22,567 bases of DNA from an uncultured Acetatifactor sp. (GCA_910585665.1 CAJUFI010000069.1:1-22567); one strand, 5' to 3'. Positions 1-7,982 are shown, counted from the stretch's first letter. Numbers and translations are program-made. The notes: generated by a model from the letters alone, not told the origin.

Positions 1-105
1 TAGGAATTGTCGGAAAATAACTGCTGCAATTGCTTCAGGCAAAAGCCCGGAAATGCGCTAAAAATTGCCATAAACTTGCAGCAGTTATTTGTAGACAATT
101 CCTTA
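1..105 (+). repeat. 105-bp palindromic element, copy 1 (CTGCTGC subtype)
   Basis: The arms at 1-29 and 76-105 are inverted repeats. An outer stem of AGGAATTGTC pairs with GACAATTCCT, a 3x3 internal loop (GGA opposite GTA) follows, then a 15-bp inner stem AAATAACTGCTGCAA pairs with TTGCAGCAGTTATTT around a 46-base loop. Both ends carry TA (TAGG... and ...CCTTA). It matches the reverse complement of the copy at 2529-2633 at 102 of 105 positions by my count. It contains no ORF of its own. It resembles a non-autonomous terminal-inverted-repeat (MITE-like) element or a dispersed hairpin; no transposase is in the window. The copy starts at base 1, so its left flank is unseen. Confidence 0.9.
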
Positions 106-169
106 ATATTATAACAAAGATTCTCCCGGTTTACTATCTGAAAATACACCATATGTATATGGAAAGTAT

Positions 170-274
170 TAGGAATTGTCGGAAAATAACTGATGCAACT
201 TGTTTAGGAGAAAGCCCAGAAATACAACGAAAACGGCTATAAACTCGCATCAGTTATTTGTAGACAATTCCTTA
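170..274 (+). repeat. 105-bp palindromic element, copy 2 (CTGATGC subtype)
   Basis: It has the same length, ends and architecture as copy 1, but the inner stem reads CTGATGC paired with GCATCAG, so both arms changed together. One extra mismatch (A opposite C) sits at the loop end of the stem. It matches the reverse complement of the copy at 20369-20473 at 101 of 105 positions and is clearly more distant from copies 1 and 3. The 64 bases between copies 1 and 2 are AT-rich and hold a 14-bp palindrome, CCATATGTATATGG, at 149-162. Confidence 0.9.
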
Positions 275-311
275 CTGTCTACGGGATGGGTAAGGATGCG
301 AAGAGTGGATG

Positions 312-340
312 TTGTGATGTTTATTTTGACATGTTATACT
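312..340 (+). promoter_or_regulatory. Probable sigma-A promoter for the AraC-type gene
   Basis: TTGTGA (312-317), a 17-base spacer and TATACT (335-340), with an extended -10 (TGTTATACT). The -35 matches consensus at 4 of 6 bases. Transcription would start near 347, leaving a leader of about 290 bases before the AraC-type gene at 635. Confidence 0.5.
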
Positions 341-346
341 GATTGT

Positions 347-634
347 GTCGGTACAGAGATAAGTTTCAGAGGAGGTATATAAACGGCATTTGATTTCTGC
401 CAGCCATCATACAAGCAAGTCATGCCGTTTATCCGGTTTGTGTGTAAGTACCAAGGAATTTTGTGAGGGGGAGCACTTTTCGTCAAGAAAAGAAGGAGGT
501 TTCGCTGTATATTGGGTTTATCGGCTGGCGGCTTCCGAAAAGCTGCCGCCGGGGGATTCTTTGAAAACAAGGTTTCTTGGAAGGCGGCAGATTGGGGATG
601 ATTTGCTGGCCGGTAGGAACCGGGAGGTGGGAAG
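347..634 (+). promoter_or_regulatory. Long structured 5' leader of the AraC-type gene, no gene seen
   Basis: This stretch has no convincing gene. It holds an AGGAGGT at 370-376 with no start codon at normal spacing, and an 11-bp perfect inverted repeat ATAAACGGCAT (379-389) / ATGCCGTTTAT (422-432). It also holds three mutually exclusive pairing segments: GGCGGC (527-532) can pair with GCCGCC (545-550), while CTGCCGCC (543-550) can instead pair with GGCGGCAG (583-590). No U-tract follows, so any control would more likely act on translation or RNA stability than on termination. A TTG-initiated frame at 390-668 exists but has poor start spacing and overlaps the AraC start. Confidence 0.4.
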
Positions 635-2491
635 ATGTACGAAAACAATCCGATATTTCAATCCCTGAACATGATAGAGGAGAGGATTCAGGAGAAGCTC
701 ACTGTGGGAGCCATTGCGGAGAGCATCCACTTTTCCAAATATCATTATCAGCGGATGTTCCGGGAAGCGGTGGGGGACAGCGTCATGGGATATGTGGCCA
801 GGCGCCGGATGTCCCTGGCAGCCGGGGAGCTTGCGGGGACGGACAGCACTGTCCTGGAGATCGCTCTGAAATACGGTTACGATTCCCATGAGGGCTTCAC
901 CCGCAGCTTCAAGGCATATATGGGGGTGACGCCGACGGAGTACAGGAAATATCATCTTTCCACGCATTTGCAGAAGAGCAGAAAGGAGAAAGGCATCATG
1001 ATGTATTCAAAGGCTACAGACGAAATCATCCGGGAACTGAACAGCCTGATTGCAGCGGCGATGGAGACAGCGGCGGAGACCAGGAAGTGCGCGGGAAAAA
1101 TGGAGGCAAAAGCAGTAGGCGCCGGGAAATGCAGCTTAGAGACAGGGGAGAAAATACCTGATGGCAAGAGGCGCAATGTAGGGGCGGCAGAAGAGCTGTT
1201 TGATGGTACAGAATGCAATGAGGGGGCAGCGGAAGACTTGTCTAATGATGAGAGAAACGCTGCGAGATCAACAGAAGAGCTGCCTGATGGCAGGGAATGT
1301 GCTGCGAGGTCAACAGGAGAGATGCCGGATAGTCCGGAATGCAACAAGAACGAAATGGGAACATTAGTATATGCGCAATTCTGGGAATTTTCTGCCGCCA
1401 AAGCGGAAAAGATTGCCGGGCGGATTAAGGAGATTCTGGAAAGCGTGGCTGCCATCGCACAGCGCCCGGATGAGATATCTGCCCGATTCCTGATTATCAA
1501 AGCAGTGGAGGACGCTGCCTATGAAGCCAGTGTCACGGCGTTTCAGACAGGCCTGACCATCGCCAGGGCGCTGCCGGAGCATCAAAAAGCATTTCAGCCC
1601 CAGCGTGACAGATATGACGCTCTGGCCCGCCAGGCCCGGATTGGGGCCGAAAAGATAGCGGCATTTTTCCAGGAGCTGTCGGCGCTGATTTTCCAGGATA
1701 TGAGACAGAACGGCAAAAAGAAGCTGGAAAGCTGTGTGGAAGCGGGCCGGGCTGCAGCGCAGACGCTGTCGGATCCTTCGCTGCCCTATACCTATATTGC
1801 AGAGGAAATCTTGAGGATAGAGGAAGAACTTTCCGCCACGCCGCTGGAAGAGGTGACTCTCTGCTTGCTGGAGGACGCGTCTTTCCGCCTGGAAGCGGTT
1901 GCGTTCGCGGCAAATGTGGATATCTGGAGACAACCGTCGCACAGACATCTTTTTGACGGAATTTCAGATTTTCGGAAACGGCTGGAGGAGACGCTGGAAT
2001 TCTTCCGGGGCCTGTCCGAAGACACCGCCCGGGCATGGGCAGAATCAGGAGAGCCCACGGCTGCCGGGCGCACCCAAGAGAAAATGTACCGCGACCTGGC
2101 GGCACAGGAGAGCCTTCTGCTGTTCTACCTGAAAGGGGAAATCCAGAAACTGGGGGACAGCCGTCTGAACGGAGAGCAGAAGCTTGCCTTTGGGTCAATC
2201 TGCGGAAAAATGGAAGAAGCCATCAACCTGGCCCGCCAGGCGGCCCATGGGACAGGAGCCAAAGGAAAGACAGCGGAAGAAGCCGGTGACGAAGCGAAGG
2301 AGACAGGAACAGAAACCGGAAGCAGGACAAAGGAGACAGGGACAGAAACCGGAAGCGACACAATAGAAACAAAAAAGCTTCTACAGGAAGCCTGCGAGGG
2401 AATGCTGCTGGAAGCCGGACGGCTGGGGATATATGGAGGAGCGATTGAATATATCGCGGAGGAGGTGAAAGGCCCTCTGAAATATTTATAG
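635..2491 (+). CDS. AraC-family HTH protein with a large unrecognised helical C-terminal half
   Basis: This 618-aa protein starts at an ATG preceded by GGGAGGTGGGAAG. Residues about 8-105 form an AraC/XylS double helix-turn-helix (ending in GVTPTEYRK, typical of the second HTH), so it should bind DNA. The HTH is N-terminal, as in AraC proteins with a C-terminal ligand-binding domain, but the rest is unlike a GyrI-type domain. Residues 170-239 are five 14-residue repeats. Residues about 245-510 look alpha-helical and rich in Ala, Glu and Arg, with no family I recognise. Residues about 550-590 include two 11-residue repeats rich in Thr, Glu and Gly. No signal peptide or membrane segment is visible, so it is probably cytoplasmic. 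It is a single-gene unit between palindromic elements. The DNA-binding role is well supported; the C-terminal function is unknown. Confidence 0.85.
   Translation: MYENNPIFQSLNMIEERIQEKLTVGAIAESIHFSKYHYQRMFREAVGDSVMGYVARRRMSLAAGELAGTDSTVLEIALKYGYDSHEGFTRSFKAYMGVTPTEYRKYHLSTHLQKSRKEKGIMMYSKATDEIIRELNSLIAAAMETAAETRKCAGKMEAKAVGAGKCSLETGEKIPDGKRRNVGAAEELFDGTECNEGAAEDLSNDERNAARSTEELPDGRECAARSTGEMPDSPECNKNEMGTLVYAQFWEFSAAKAEKIAGRIKEILESVAAIAQRPDEISARFLIIKAVEDAAYEASVTAFQTGLTIARALPEHQKAFQPQRDRYDALARQARIGAEKIAAFFQELSALIFQDMRQNGKKKLESCVEAGRAAAQTLSDPSLPYTYIAEEILRIEEELSATPLEEVTLCLLEDASFRLEAVAFAANVDIWRQPSHRHLFDGISDFRKRLEETLEFFRGLSEDTARAWAESGEPTAAGRTQEKMYRDLAAQESLLLFYLKGEIQKLGDSRLNGEQKLAFGSICGKMEEAINLARQAAHGTGAKGKTAEEAGDEAKETGTETGSRTKETGTETGSDTIETKKLLQEACEGMLLEAGRLGIYGGAIEYIAEEVKGPLKYL
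1142..1351 (+). repeat. In-frame 42-bp tandem repeat, five degenerate units
   Basis: It encodes residues 170-239 of the AraC-type protein as five 14-residue units: TGEKIPDGKRRNVG, AAEELFDGTECNEG, AAEDLSNDERNAAR, STEELPDGRECAAR and STGEMPDSPECNKN. The shared pattern is two small residues, an acidic pair, Leu or Met, and then a Pro/Asp-Gly turn before Glu-Cys. It sits in the linker between the HTH and the helical region. Confidence 0.8.
2297..2362 (+). repeat. In-frame 33-bp direct repeat, two units
   Basis: Units at 2297-2329 and 2330-2362 encode KETGTETGSRT and KETGTETGSDT near the C-terminus of the AraC-type protein. They differ at only a few bases, which suggests recent duplication by slippage. 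Confidence 0.85.
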
Positions 2492-2528
2492 GATTCCCCG
2501 TTGCCCAGCTGTCGGTTCAGTGAGCCGG

Positions 2529-2633
2529 TAAGGAATTGTCTACAAATAACTGCTGCAAGTTTATGGCAATTTTTATTGTATTTCCGGGCTTTTGCCTGAA
2601 GCAATTGCAGCAGTTATTTTCCGACAATTCCTA
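2529..2633 (-). repeat. 105-bp palindromic element, copy 3 (CTGCTGC subtype)
   Basis: It lies in reverse orientation relative to copy 1 and differs from it at 3 of 105 positions, all in the loop. It fills the gap between the convergent ends of the AraC-type gene (2491) and the SGNH-like gene (2673), where its hairpin would be transcribed from either side and could act on mRNA 3' ends. With copy 1 it forms a 105-bp inverted pair around the AraC-type gene. Confidence 0.9.
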
Positions 2634-2672
2634 AGTTCCTGGAATTTCAGGGGATGCTGCGCCGGGGCATAA

Positions 2673-3722
2673 TCACTCTAAATAGCTTTCAAAATCGCAT
2701 TCAGACATCCACAGAAGCATTTCGTTCAAGACAGCTTCGTAATTTTCCCTTGTCACCTGGTGCGTTCCGTCCACAAAGCAATGGGTCATGTAGTCGTTCA
2801 TTTCATGCGTATAATGCGTATAGTCAGTATAGTTGTCCAAATCAGTGATATAGCTGTAGATATTCTGGAAATAGTAAACGGACACATTGGGATAGGAAAG
2901 CAGTGTTTCGATTATCTGCTTTTCACCGAAAATTTCTGCTTCCAGGCTGCCCTCCGCAAATCGTGTATACCAGTACAATACGCTATATGGAGGAAAAAAT
3001 ACCGTAAACTGAGTCTCAGGCATGGATTCGATATAAGGGAGGATATAGGAATTCATGCTTTCCTCTATATTATCCGCATAGATGTCCTCCGACAGCGGAG
3101 GCAGGAACTGCCCGGGCGCTGAATAGGAGGCCAGCACATGCTCTTTGCTGTAGATAGAGTTATTCCAGGTATAATATATCTCATTGAGCGGCGTGCTGTC
3201 ATGGGGGGTGAAGACGTTTTTTAAAATATAATCCAGGAGGACATCCTTGTTCAACAGGTAAGGCAGGTCGTTCCAGGGGGAACCGTCGTATAAGTATTGC
3301 GGTATTTCCGAGGCCGTGATGCCCGGTTTGGCTTTGTAGGTATAGATGTCGATGCCCAGGAATACCTCTTTCACCTGATTGTGGCTATTCTGGACGATGG
3401 CCATTATATTGTGGATGTCTTTGGGGTAAGCGCCGTTATAGGAGAGCTTCACGGCAGTAAGGCCCATGGTTTCCCGGAAAAGCTCCGGATTGAAGTTGAC
3501 GGTCATGGAAGAACCGAGTATGACACTGTCGTAGTCAAATTTATCCGCAATGCCCGGGTTCTGGCTCAGCTGATTGTCTATGGTGTAGCTGAACCCCTTC
3601 AACGGCTTGTGGTACTGGAAAAAGGGGTCGATTAAGGCCACCAATATCATGCACCCCAGAAGGAAAACCCCGGCCAGGGCCAGGAATATCCGGATATGTT
3701 TCTTGTAATTTATATTACGCAT
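2673..3722 (-). CDS. Membrane-anchored SGNH/DltD-like protein, partner of the adjacent MBOAT
   Basis: This 349-aa protein has one N-terminal membrane segment (about residues 11-31), with the rest probably outside the cell. VILGSSMTVNF (67-77) looks like the SGNH block I with GSS in place of GDS, and D300-x-x-H303 in a Tyr/Thr-rich stretch could supply the catalytic Asp and His. This layout is seen in DltD and alginate AlgJ/AlgX-type proteins that work with an MBOAT to transfer acyl groups to extracellular polymers. It lies 19 bp downstream of an MBOAT gene on the same strand, which supports a two-component acylation pair. The acceptor (peptidoglycan, teichoic acid or exopolysaccharide) cannot be told from sequence. 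An AAGGTGAAG ribosome binding site precedes the ATG. Confidence 0.75.
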   Translation of the reverse strand: MRNINYKKHIRIFLALAGVFLLGCMILVALIDPFFQYHKPLKGFSYTIDNQLSQNPGIADKFDYDSVILGSSMTVNFNPELFRETMGLTAVKLSYNGAYPKDIHNIMAIVQNSHNQVKEVFLGIDIYTYKAKPGITASEIPQYLYDGSPWNDLPYLLNKDVLLDYILKNVFTPHDSTPLNEIYYTWNNSIYSKEHVLASYSAPGQFLPPLSEDIYADNIEESMNSYILPYIESMPETQFTVFFPPYSVLYWYTRFAEGSLEAEIFGEKQIIETLLSYPNVSVYYFQNIYSYITDLDNYTDYTHYTHEMNDYMTHCFVDGTHQVTRENYEAVLNEMLLWMSECDFESYLE

Positions 3723-3741
3723 ATAACTTCACCTTTTCCTG

Positions 3742-5202
3742 TTAAAAATTAAAGTATAAGAAGGTGCTGACTCCTGACAGGGAAACAACGCACCACACAG
3801 CCAGCACGGACAGACAGATAGTGCCCAACACGGTGGGCTTATGCCGCTCTTCGCTTTCGTACAGGTTTTTGCAGCCGAAAATCAGAATGACGGCCAGGAG
3901 CGTGAAGGCGATCAGGCCATAGTAAGGCGCATAGGGCATTGTATCGATATGAAGCAATTTCAGCCCATACTCTAACTCCGGAAGTTGGAAGAAAAGCGCA
4001 TATTCCAGAAAAATCCCGCTTCCCTGCACAGGGATAAGCTGTCTCAGCATGTAGACAGCCTGGGAGACGGTATCTGCCCTGAAGAATGTCCATGTGCAGC
4101 AGATAAAGAGAAAAGTGCAGCATATGGAAAAAAAGGTCCCCACAGGGCTGCTCTTTGCAGAGGGCCTATGTCTCTGCCAGATACGCGTCAGCACGGAAAG
4201 CGCGCCGTGCAAAAGCCCCCATACAATATAAGTCCACCCTGCCCCATGCCAGAAGCCGCTGATCAGGAAGATGAGGAGTACATTGACACAGGTGCGGGCA
4301 AGCCCCTTTCGGCTGCCGCCCAGGGGGATATAGAGATAGCGGGTGAAGAACCTTGACAGGGTGATATGCCACCTGTCCCAGAACTCCGTAATATTCTTCG
4401 ATTTATATGGGGAAAGGAAATTGACAGGAATCTCGATATTGAACAGGCGTCCGATTCCCCTCGCCATATCGCAGTAACCGCTGAAATCGAAATAGATCTG
4501 AAAAGTGTAAAACAAGATGGCGACAAAGGTATTCAGCCCGTTTAATATGGTGTAATTCTGGAATCCCCAATTTACGGCCCGGCCAAAGGTATCGGCCAGC
4601 AATACTTTTTTGGCCAGGCCCAGTACGAATAGGCGCAGCCCCATGTATACATTTTCCGCCTGTATCTGTTTCCTTGCCGTGTCCTTGAACTGCGGCAGCA
4701 TCTCTTCGTGGCTGACAATAGGGCCGGCGATCAACTGAGGGAAAAAGGTTACAAAGAGGGCATAATCCAGAGGGCTCTGACGGCCGGCCTTGGGACTGTC
4801 CACCAGGAAAGCAATCTGCTGGAAGGTAAAGAAACTGATGCCCAGGGGCAGCAGGATATCAGGCAGGGAAATGTCCGCATGAAACAGATGACTGACATTG
4901 TCCAATAGAAAGCGGAAGTATTTGTAATAGAAAAGCAATCCGACATTACAAAGAAGCCCGCATATTAAGACAATCCGGGGATGGTATTTTTTTACGATCA
5001 AAACATGGCATAGATAATTCATGCCAACGCTGAAAAGGATGATCCATAAATAGCTGGTATGAAAATAGGCATAGAACCATAAGGACATGCCGACCAGGAA
5101 AAACTTCGCGGCAGAATATTTCCGGAAGCGATTGAGCAAAAAGTATCCTAAAAAAGCAATGGGAAGAAACAAAAATATAAATACATAGGAATTGAACAGC
5201 AT
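3742..5202 (-). CDS. MBOAT-family membrane O-acyltransferase (AlgI/DltB-like), first pair
   Basis: This 486-aa polytopic membrane protein has about ten hydrophobic segments. The MBOAT signature is clear: PLGISFFTFQ (119-128), LIAGPI (157-162), DFSGYCDMARG (239-249), WDRWHITLSRFF (275-286, H279), YIPLGGSRKG (291-300) and FWHGAGW (317-323), where H319 matches the invariant MBOAT histidine. Family members move acyl groups across the membrane to a secreted acceptor with an SGNH partner, here the gene starting at 3722. It has its own promoter at 5253-5281. AlgI-like length and motifs make the family call firm; substrate and acceptor are unknown. Confidence 0.9.
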   Translation of the reverse strand: MLFNSYVFIFLFLPIAFLGYFLLNRFRKYSAAKFFLVGMSLWFYAYFHTSYLWIILFSVGMNYLCHVLIVKKYHPRIVLICGLLCNVGLLFYYKYFRFLLDNVSHLFHADISLPDILLPLGISFFTFQQIAFLVDSPKAGRQSPLDYALFVTFFPQLIAGPIVSHEEMLPQFKDTARKQIQAENVYMGLRLFVLGLAKKVLLADTFGRAVNWGFQNYTILNGLNTFVAILFYTFQIYFDFSGYCDMARGIGRLFNIEIPVNFLSPYKSKNITEFWDRWHITLSRFFTRYLYIPLGGSRKGLARTCVNVLLIFLISGFWHGAGWTYIVWGLLHGALSVLTRIWQRHRPSAKSSPVGTFFSICCTFLFICCTWTFFRADTVSQAVYMLRQLIPVQGSGIFLEYALFFQLPELEYGLKLLHIDTMPYAPYYGLIAFTLLAVILIFGCKNLYESEERHKPTVLGTICLSVLAVWCVVSLSGVSTFLYFNF

Positions 5203-5252
5203 CTCGGTATCCTCGCATTGTGAAAGTATTAAAATTCCACATTGGCAGAATG

Positions 5253-5281
5253 ATTATATCATACCTTGGCGGGATTGACAA
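5253..5281 (-). promoter_or_regulatory. Strong sigma-A promoter for the first MBOAT/SGNH pair
   Basis: On the minus strand TTGTCA (5281-5276) and TATAAT (5258-5253) are separated by exactly 17 bases. Transcription would start near 5246, about 45 bases before the MBOAT start at 5202. The two MBOAT/SGNH pairs can therefore be expressed separately even though they lie in line. Confidence 0.75.
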
Positions 5282-5309
5282 GGGCGCTGACGGCGTTCTC
5301 TTCATGCCT

Positions 5310-5334
5310 CCGGCTCCGCTGTGCCCGGAGCCGG
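5310..5334. other. GC-rich hairpin in the gap between the two MBOAT/SGNH pairs
   Basis: CCGGCTCCG (5310-5318) and CGGAGCCGG (5326-5334) form a perfect 9-bp stem with a 7-base loop. No U-tract follows on either strand, so it is not a canonical intrinsic terminator. It lies 39 bases past the stop at 5373 and could protect the mRNA 3' end of the upstream pair or weakly terminate. Confidence 0.5.
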
Positions 5335-5372
5335 AACGGCGCGGTATAGGGGGATTCCGATTCCCGGGCATC

Positions 5373-6446
5373 CTATTTTATGATGGCATGGCTGCAGAAG
5401 TATTCCAGCCACATCATGTCATATTTGCCCAGAAGGTGCACTTCGTCCCAGGTATAGTCCGGATTCAGGTTCCCGGTCTCGTCCGTCACCGCCTCGTTGA
5501 TGTCCAGGTAGAAGATGTTCTCGCCGTCAGCCAGTTGCGCGATGCGGTCATTGCGGGCCTGGATGTTGGGATTGTTGAAAATCGGGTCGGACTCCGACTT
5601 GCTCTGCTTCACGTACATGATGCCGCAGACGTAGATGATGGCGTCCGGCTGCAGCTCCCGCAGATGGCTGACGGCTTCCTCGTAGGCCGCCATGAAGGAA
5701 TCCACCGTGCCGGTGCCCATTTCGTTGATGCCGATTTCCAGATAGATTTTGCCGAAGGAGCGCTCCTGGAGGGCCTCCTCTATGGTAAGGGTCCTGCCGT
5801 TCTCCTTTGCGGCCTTGCACTGGAACATGCTGTAAATGGTCATGCCGCCCTCTGCGTAGTAGGTCAGGTTGTCCCAGCCGGAGTAGAGCTGTACGCCGGT
5901 TACCCGGGAGTCCCCGATGAACAGCGCATCGTCAAAGTATTCCTGGGTCACTTCCGTGAAAGCATGCTGCTTCGGCTCTTCCGGTGAGTTGGCTAGGACA
6001 TCCGAACCGGCGGGCGTCCCCGGCTGCCCGCTGGCAGAGCCGTCCGCGGAAGCCCCCTGCGGTTCAGTGGAAGAACTGTCCGCGGAAGCCCCCTGTTGTC
6101 CAGTGGAGGAGCCGCCCGGCGTCCCGGAATCATTCTGCCCGTCCAGCGAGCTGCCAGCGACTGTCTGGTCTGACTGGCCCGCCAAAGCGTCCGGAAGCAT
6201 GCCGGTGCTGGTCTGGCTGTCCGCAAGCAGAGTGCCGTCCTTCCCGGTGGTCTTGTCGGCGGGCTTCCAGGGGGAACCGCCATGGGCCAGGCCCTGCATC
6301 AGCACGGAGATGCTGGGCTGGGACCAGCCGCCGGCATTGTATTTTTCATAAATGCCGTGGGCGCTGACGGTGGATACAAGGCTGGCGCAGAGCATGCTCG
6401 CCGCAAGCGCGGATAACAATGGTGTCGTATTCTTTCGTTTCTTCAT
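5373..6446 (-). CDS. Secreted SGNH/GDSL hydrolase-like protein with a repeat linker
   Basis: From the ATG at 6446 (a GTG four codons upstream is less likely; GTGGGG precedes this ATG) it has 357 residues. Residues 1-29 are a signal peptide ending VSA. A low-complexity linker of Ser, Gly, Ala, Gln and Pro covers about 65-155. The C-terminal SGNH domain shows block I LFIGDSRVTG (S180), block III EIGINEMG (N241 region) and DEVH (D334, H337). GDSL/SGNH proteins of this kind act as esterases or O-acetyltransferases on cell-wall or capsule glycans. It sits 13 bp behind the second MBOAT gene, so the two probably act as one acylation machine at the cell surface. Confidence 0.8.
   Translation of the reverse strand: MKKRKNTTPLLSALAASMLCASLVSTVSAHGIYEKYNAGGWSQPSISVLMQGLAHGGSPWKPADKTTGKDGTLLADSQTSTGMLPDALAGQSDQTVAGSSLDGQNDSGTPGGSSTGQQGASADSSSTEPQGASADGSASGQPGTPAGSDVLANSPEEPKQHAFTEVTQEYFDDALFIGDSRVTGVQLYSGWDNLTYYAEGGMTIYSMFQCKAAKENGRTLTIEEALQERSFGKIYLEIGINEMGTGTVDSFMAAYEEAVSHLRELQPDAIIYVCGIMYVKQSKSESDPIFNNPNIQARNDRIAQLADGENIFYLDINEAVTDETGNLNPDYTWDEVHLLGKYDMMWLEYFCSHAIIK
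6042..6113 (-). repeat. In-frame 36-bp direct repeat in the SGNH linker, two units
   Basis: Units at 6042-6077 and 6078-6113 share an 18-base identical core (GTCCGCGGAAGCCCCCTG on the plus strand). They encode repeated QGASAD blocks of the extracellular linker. Unit length is a multiple of three, so copy changes keep the frame. Confidence 0.8.
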
Positions 6447-6459
6447 ATTTTTCCCCACT

Positions 6460-7797
6460 TTAAAAGCTAAGATACATAAACGGGTTCTGCAGTCCGTTGG
6501 CGAGCCGATAGATGCAGAACCAGAACAGCCCGAACAGCAGAACTTTTGCCGCCAGCGTATCCCAGTATTTCTTCCAGAGATAGTCCGCCGGGGGACAGGA
6601 GACCGCCAGGGCCGCCAGGAAAAATCCCAGATAGTTTCTGCCGTGGTAGATCCAGTCCATCCCGTTCACGGCGATGCCGCCGCCCCAGAAGGGGAACAGC
6701 CGCGTGAAATAGATTCTCAGGCTGTCGAAATCCGTAATGGCGAAAACCACCCAGGTCAGCGGAAGCGCGAACCACACATACAGATGCGAGAACACCTTAT
6801 GGCGGTTCAGGAAATTCCCCAGGCAGAATTTCTCCAATACGATGAGCAGCCCCAATATCAGTCCCCACAGGATGAAATTCAGCGTCACCCCGTGCCAGAT
6901 GCCCGTCACGATCCACACGGCCATCAGGTTGCAGGCCGTGCGGGCCGCCCCTTTCCGGCTCCCGCCCAGGGGTATGTACAGATAGTTCCGGAACCACCGC
7001 CCCAGGGAAATGTGCCACCTGCGGTAAAATTCGCTGACGCTCCGGGAGCGGTAGGGATGGTCGAAGTTCCAGGGCAGGTCGAAGCCCAGTATGCTGCCCA
7101 GCCCTACGGCCATCAGGCTGTATCCCTGGAAATCGAACAGCAGCTGCACGGAGTAAGCGGCGGCTCCCATCCAGGCCAGGGGCGTGGAGATGCTCTCGAA
7201 GCCCACCGTCCGAATGTCGCGCCAGAGGATGCCCACCGTGTCCGCGATGAGGACTTTGAAGGCGAGCCCCGCAATCATCAGGGACAGGCCGTATTCTATC
7301 TTCTTCGCGCTGGTTCTGTGCCTGCGGACCTGGCCAATGGCCTCCTGGTACGCCGTGATGGGCCCTGACAGCAGCTTGGGGAACATGGCGGTGTAAGTGC
7401 CCAGCTCCAGCCAGCTTCTGGGGCCCCTTTCCCGGCGCAGGTACACGTCTATGTCCATGGACAGCAGCGTGAAGGTGTAGAAGCTGATGCCGGGGGGCAG
7501 GGCAGGCATCCGGTATTTAAAGTAGCAGAGCAGCCCCAGATTGAAAAGCACTGCCGCCAAAAGCCAGCCCCTGTGCCAGGGCAGGGAGCCGCGCCGCTGG
7601 TCCATGGCGCTGACCAGCATATAGTTCGCGGTCACGGAGCACAGCAGCACCAGGGCCCCGGGCAGGCTGCCCAGGCCGCAGAAGATGATGCTGGCCCCGA
7701 AAAGGATACCGTTCCGGTACTCTGCAGGGCACAGGAAATAGAGCAATAAAAACACAGGAAGAAAGCGGAATATGAAATTCAAGTCTGACAATCCCAC
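6460..7797 (-). CDS. MBOAT-family membrane O-acyltransferase, second pair
   Basis: This 445-aa polytopic protein starts at GTG 7797, behind GAGGAGGTG at good spacing. MBOAT landmarks are PPGISFYTF (101-109), LLSGPI (142-147), DFQGYSLMAVG (222-232), YRRWHISLGRWF (258-269, H262), YIPLGGSRKG (274-283) and IWHG (300-303, H302 = invariant histidine). It is shorter than the neighbouring MBOAT at 3742-5202 and clearly diverged from it, so the two are not a recent duplication. It is followed after 13 bp by its secreted SGNH partner. Probable role: translocating acyl groups for a surface polymer. Acceptor unknown. Confidence 0.9.
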   Translation of the reverse strand: MGLSDLNFIFRFLPVFLLLYFLCPAEYRNGILFGASIIFCGLGSLPGALVLLCSVTANYMLVSAMDQRRGSLPWHRGWLLAAVLFNLGLLCYFKYRMPALPPGISFYTFTLLSMDIDVYLRRERGPRSWLELGTYTAMFPKLLSGPITAYQEAIGQVRRHRTSAKKIEYGLSLMIAGLAFKVLIADTVGILWRDIRTVGFESISTPLAWMGAAAYSVQLLFDFQGYSLMAVGLGSILGFDLPWNFDHPYRSRSVSEFYRRWHISLGRWFRNYLYIPLGGSRKGAARTACNLMAVWIVTGIWHGVTLNFILWGLILGLLIVLEKFCLGNFLNRHKVFSHLYVWFALPLTWVVFAITDFDSLRIYFTRLFPFWGGGIAVNGMDWIYHGRNYLGFFLAALAVSCPPADYLWKKYWDTLAAKVLLFGLFWFCIYRLANGLQNPFMYLSF

Positions 7798-7952
7798 GTT
7801 GGCGACACCTCCTCTAGTTTTCCGGCCGAAATCCCTTAGGGACTGCGCAGCAGTACCTTATGCTGCATGGCCGGGAGGGTATAGCCGTTTCCTGTCTATA
7901 GAATCGATAAAAAGCGACGATTCTTTCAGAATAACCCCATTTTTTGAGTCCT

Positions 7953-7982
7953 ACTATACAGCATAAGGATAAGCCTCATCAA
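7953..7982 (-). promoter_or_regulatory. Probable promoter for the second MBOAT/SGNH pair
   Basis: On the minus strand TTGATG (7982-7977), an 18-base spacer and TATAGT (7958-7953). It leaves a leader of about 150 bases before the GTG at 7797. The leader contains a 6-bp hairpin (GCAGCA/TGCTGC, near 7849-7866) and shares CCTTATGCTG (7856-7865) as an inverted copy of CAGCATAAGG at 7959-7968 inside the promoter spacer. Confidence 0.45.

Noticed and set aside
1..274. Possible CRISPR or tandem array from repeated 105-bp units
   Set aside because: The units are palindromic, dispersed and in both orientations, with no regular spacers.
390..668. TTG-initiated frame of 92 codons in the AraC leader
   Set aside because: The AGGAGGT is too far from the TTG, composition is random-like and it overlaps the AraC start.
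5220..5987. 255-codon open frame on the plus strand
   Set aside because: It crosses a minus-strand promoter and the SGNH gene; the SGNH motifs on the minus strand are clear.
6352..7368. 338-codon open frame on the plus strand
   Set aside because: It is antisense to the second MBOAT and SGNH genes; no recognisable domain.
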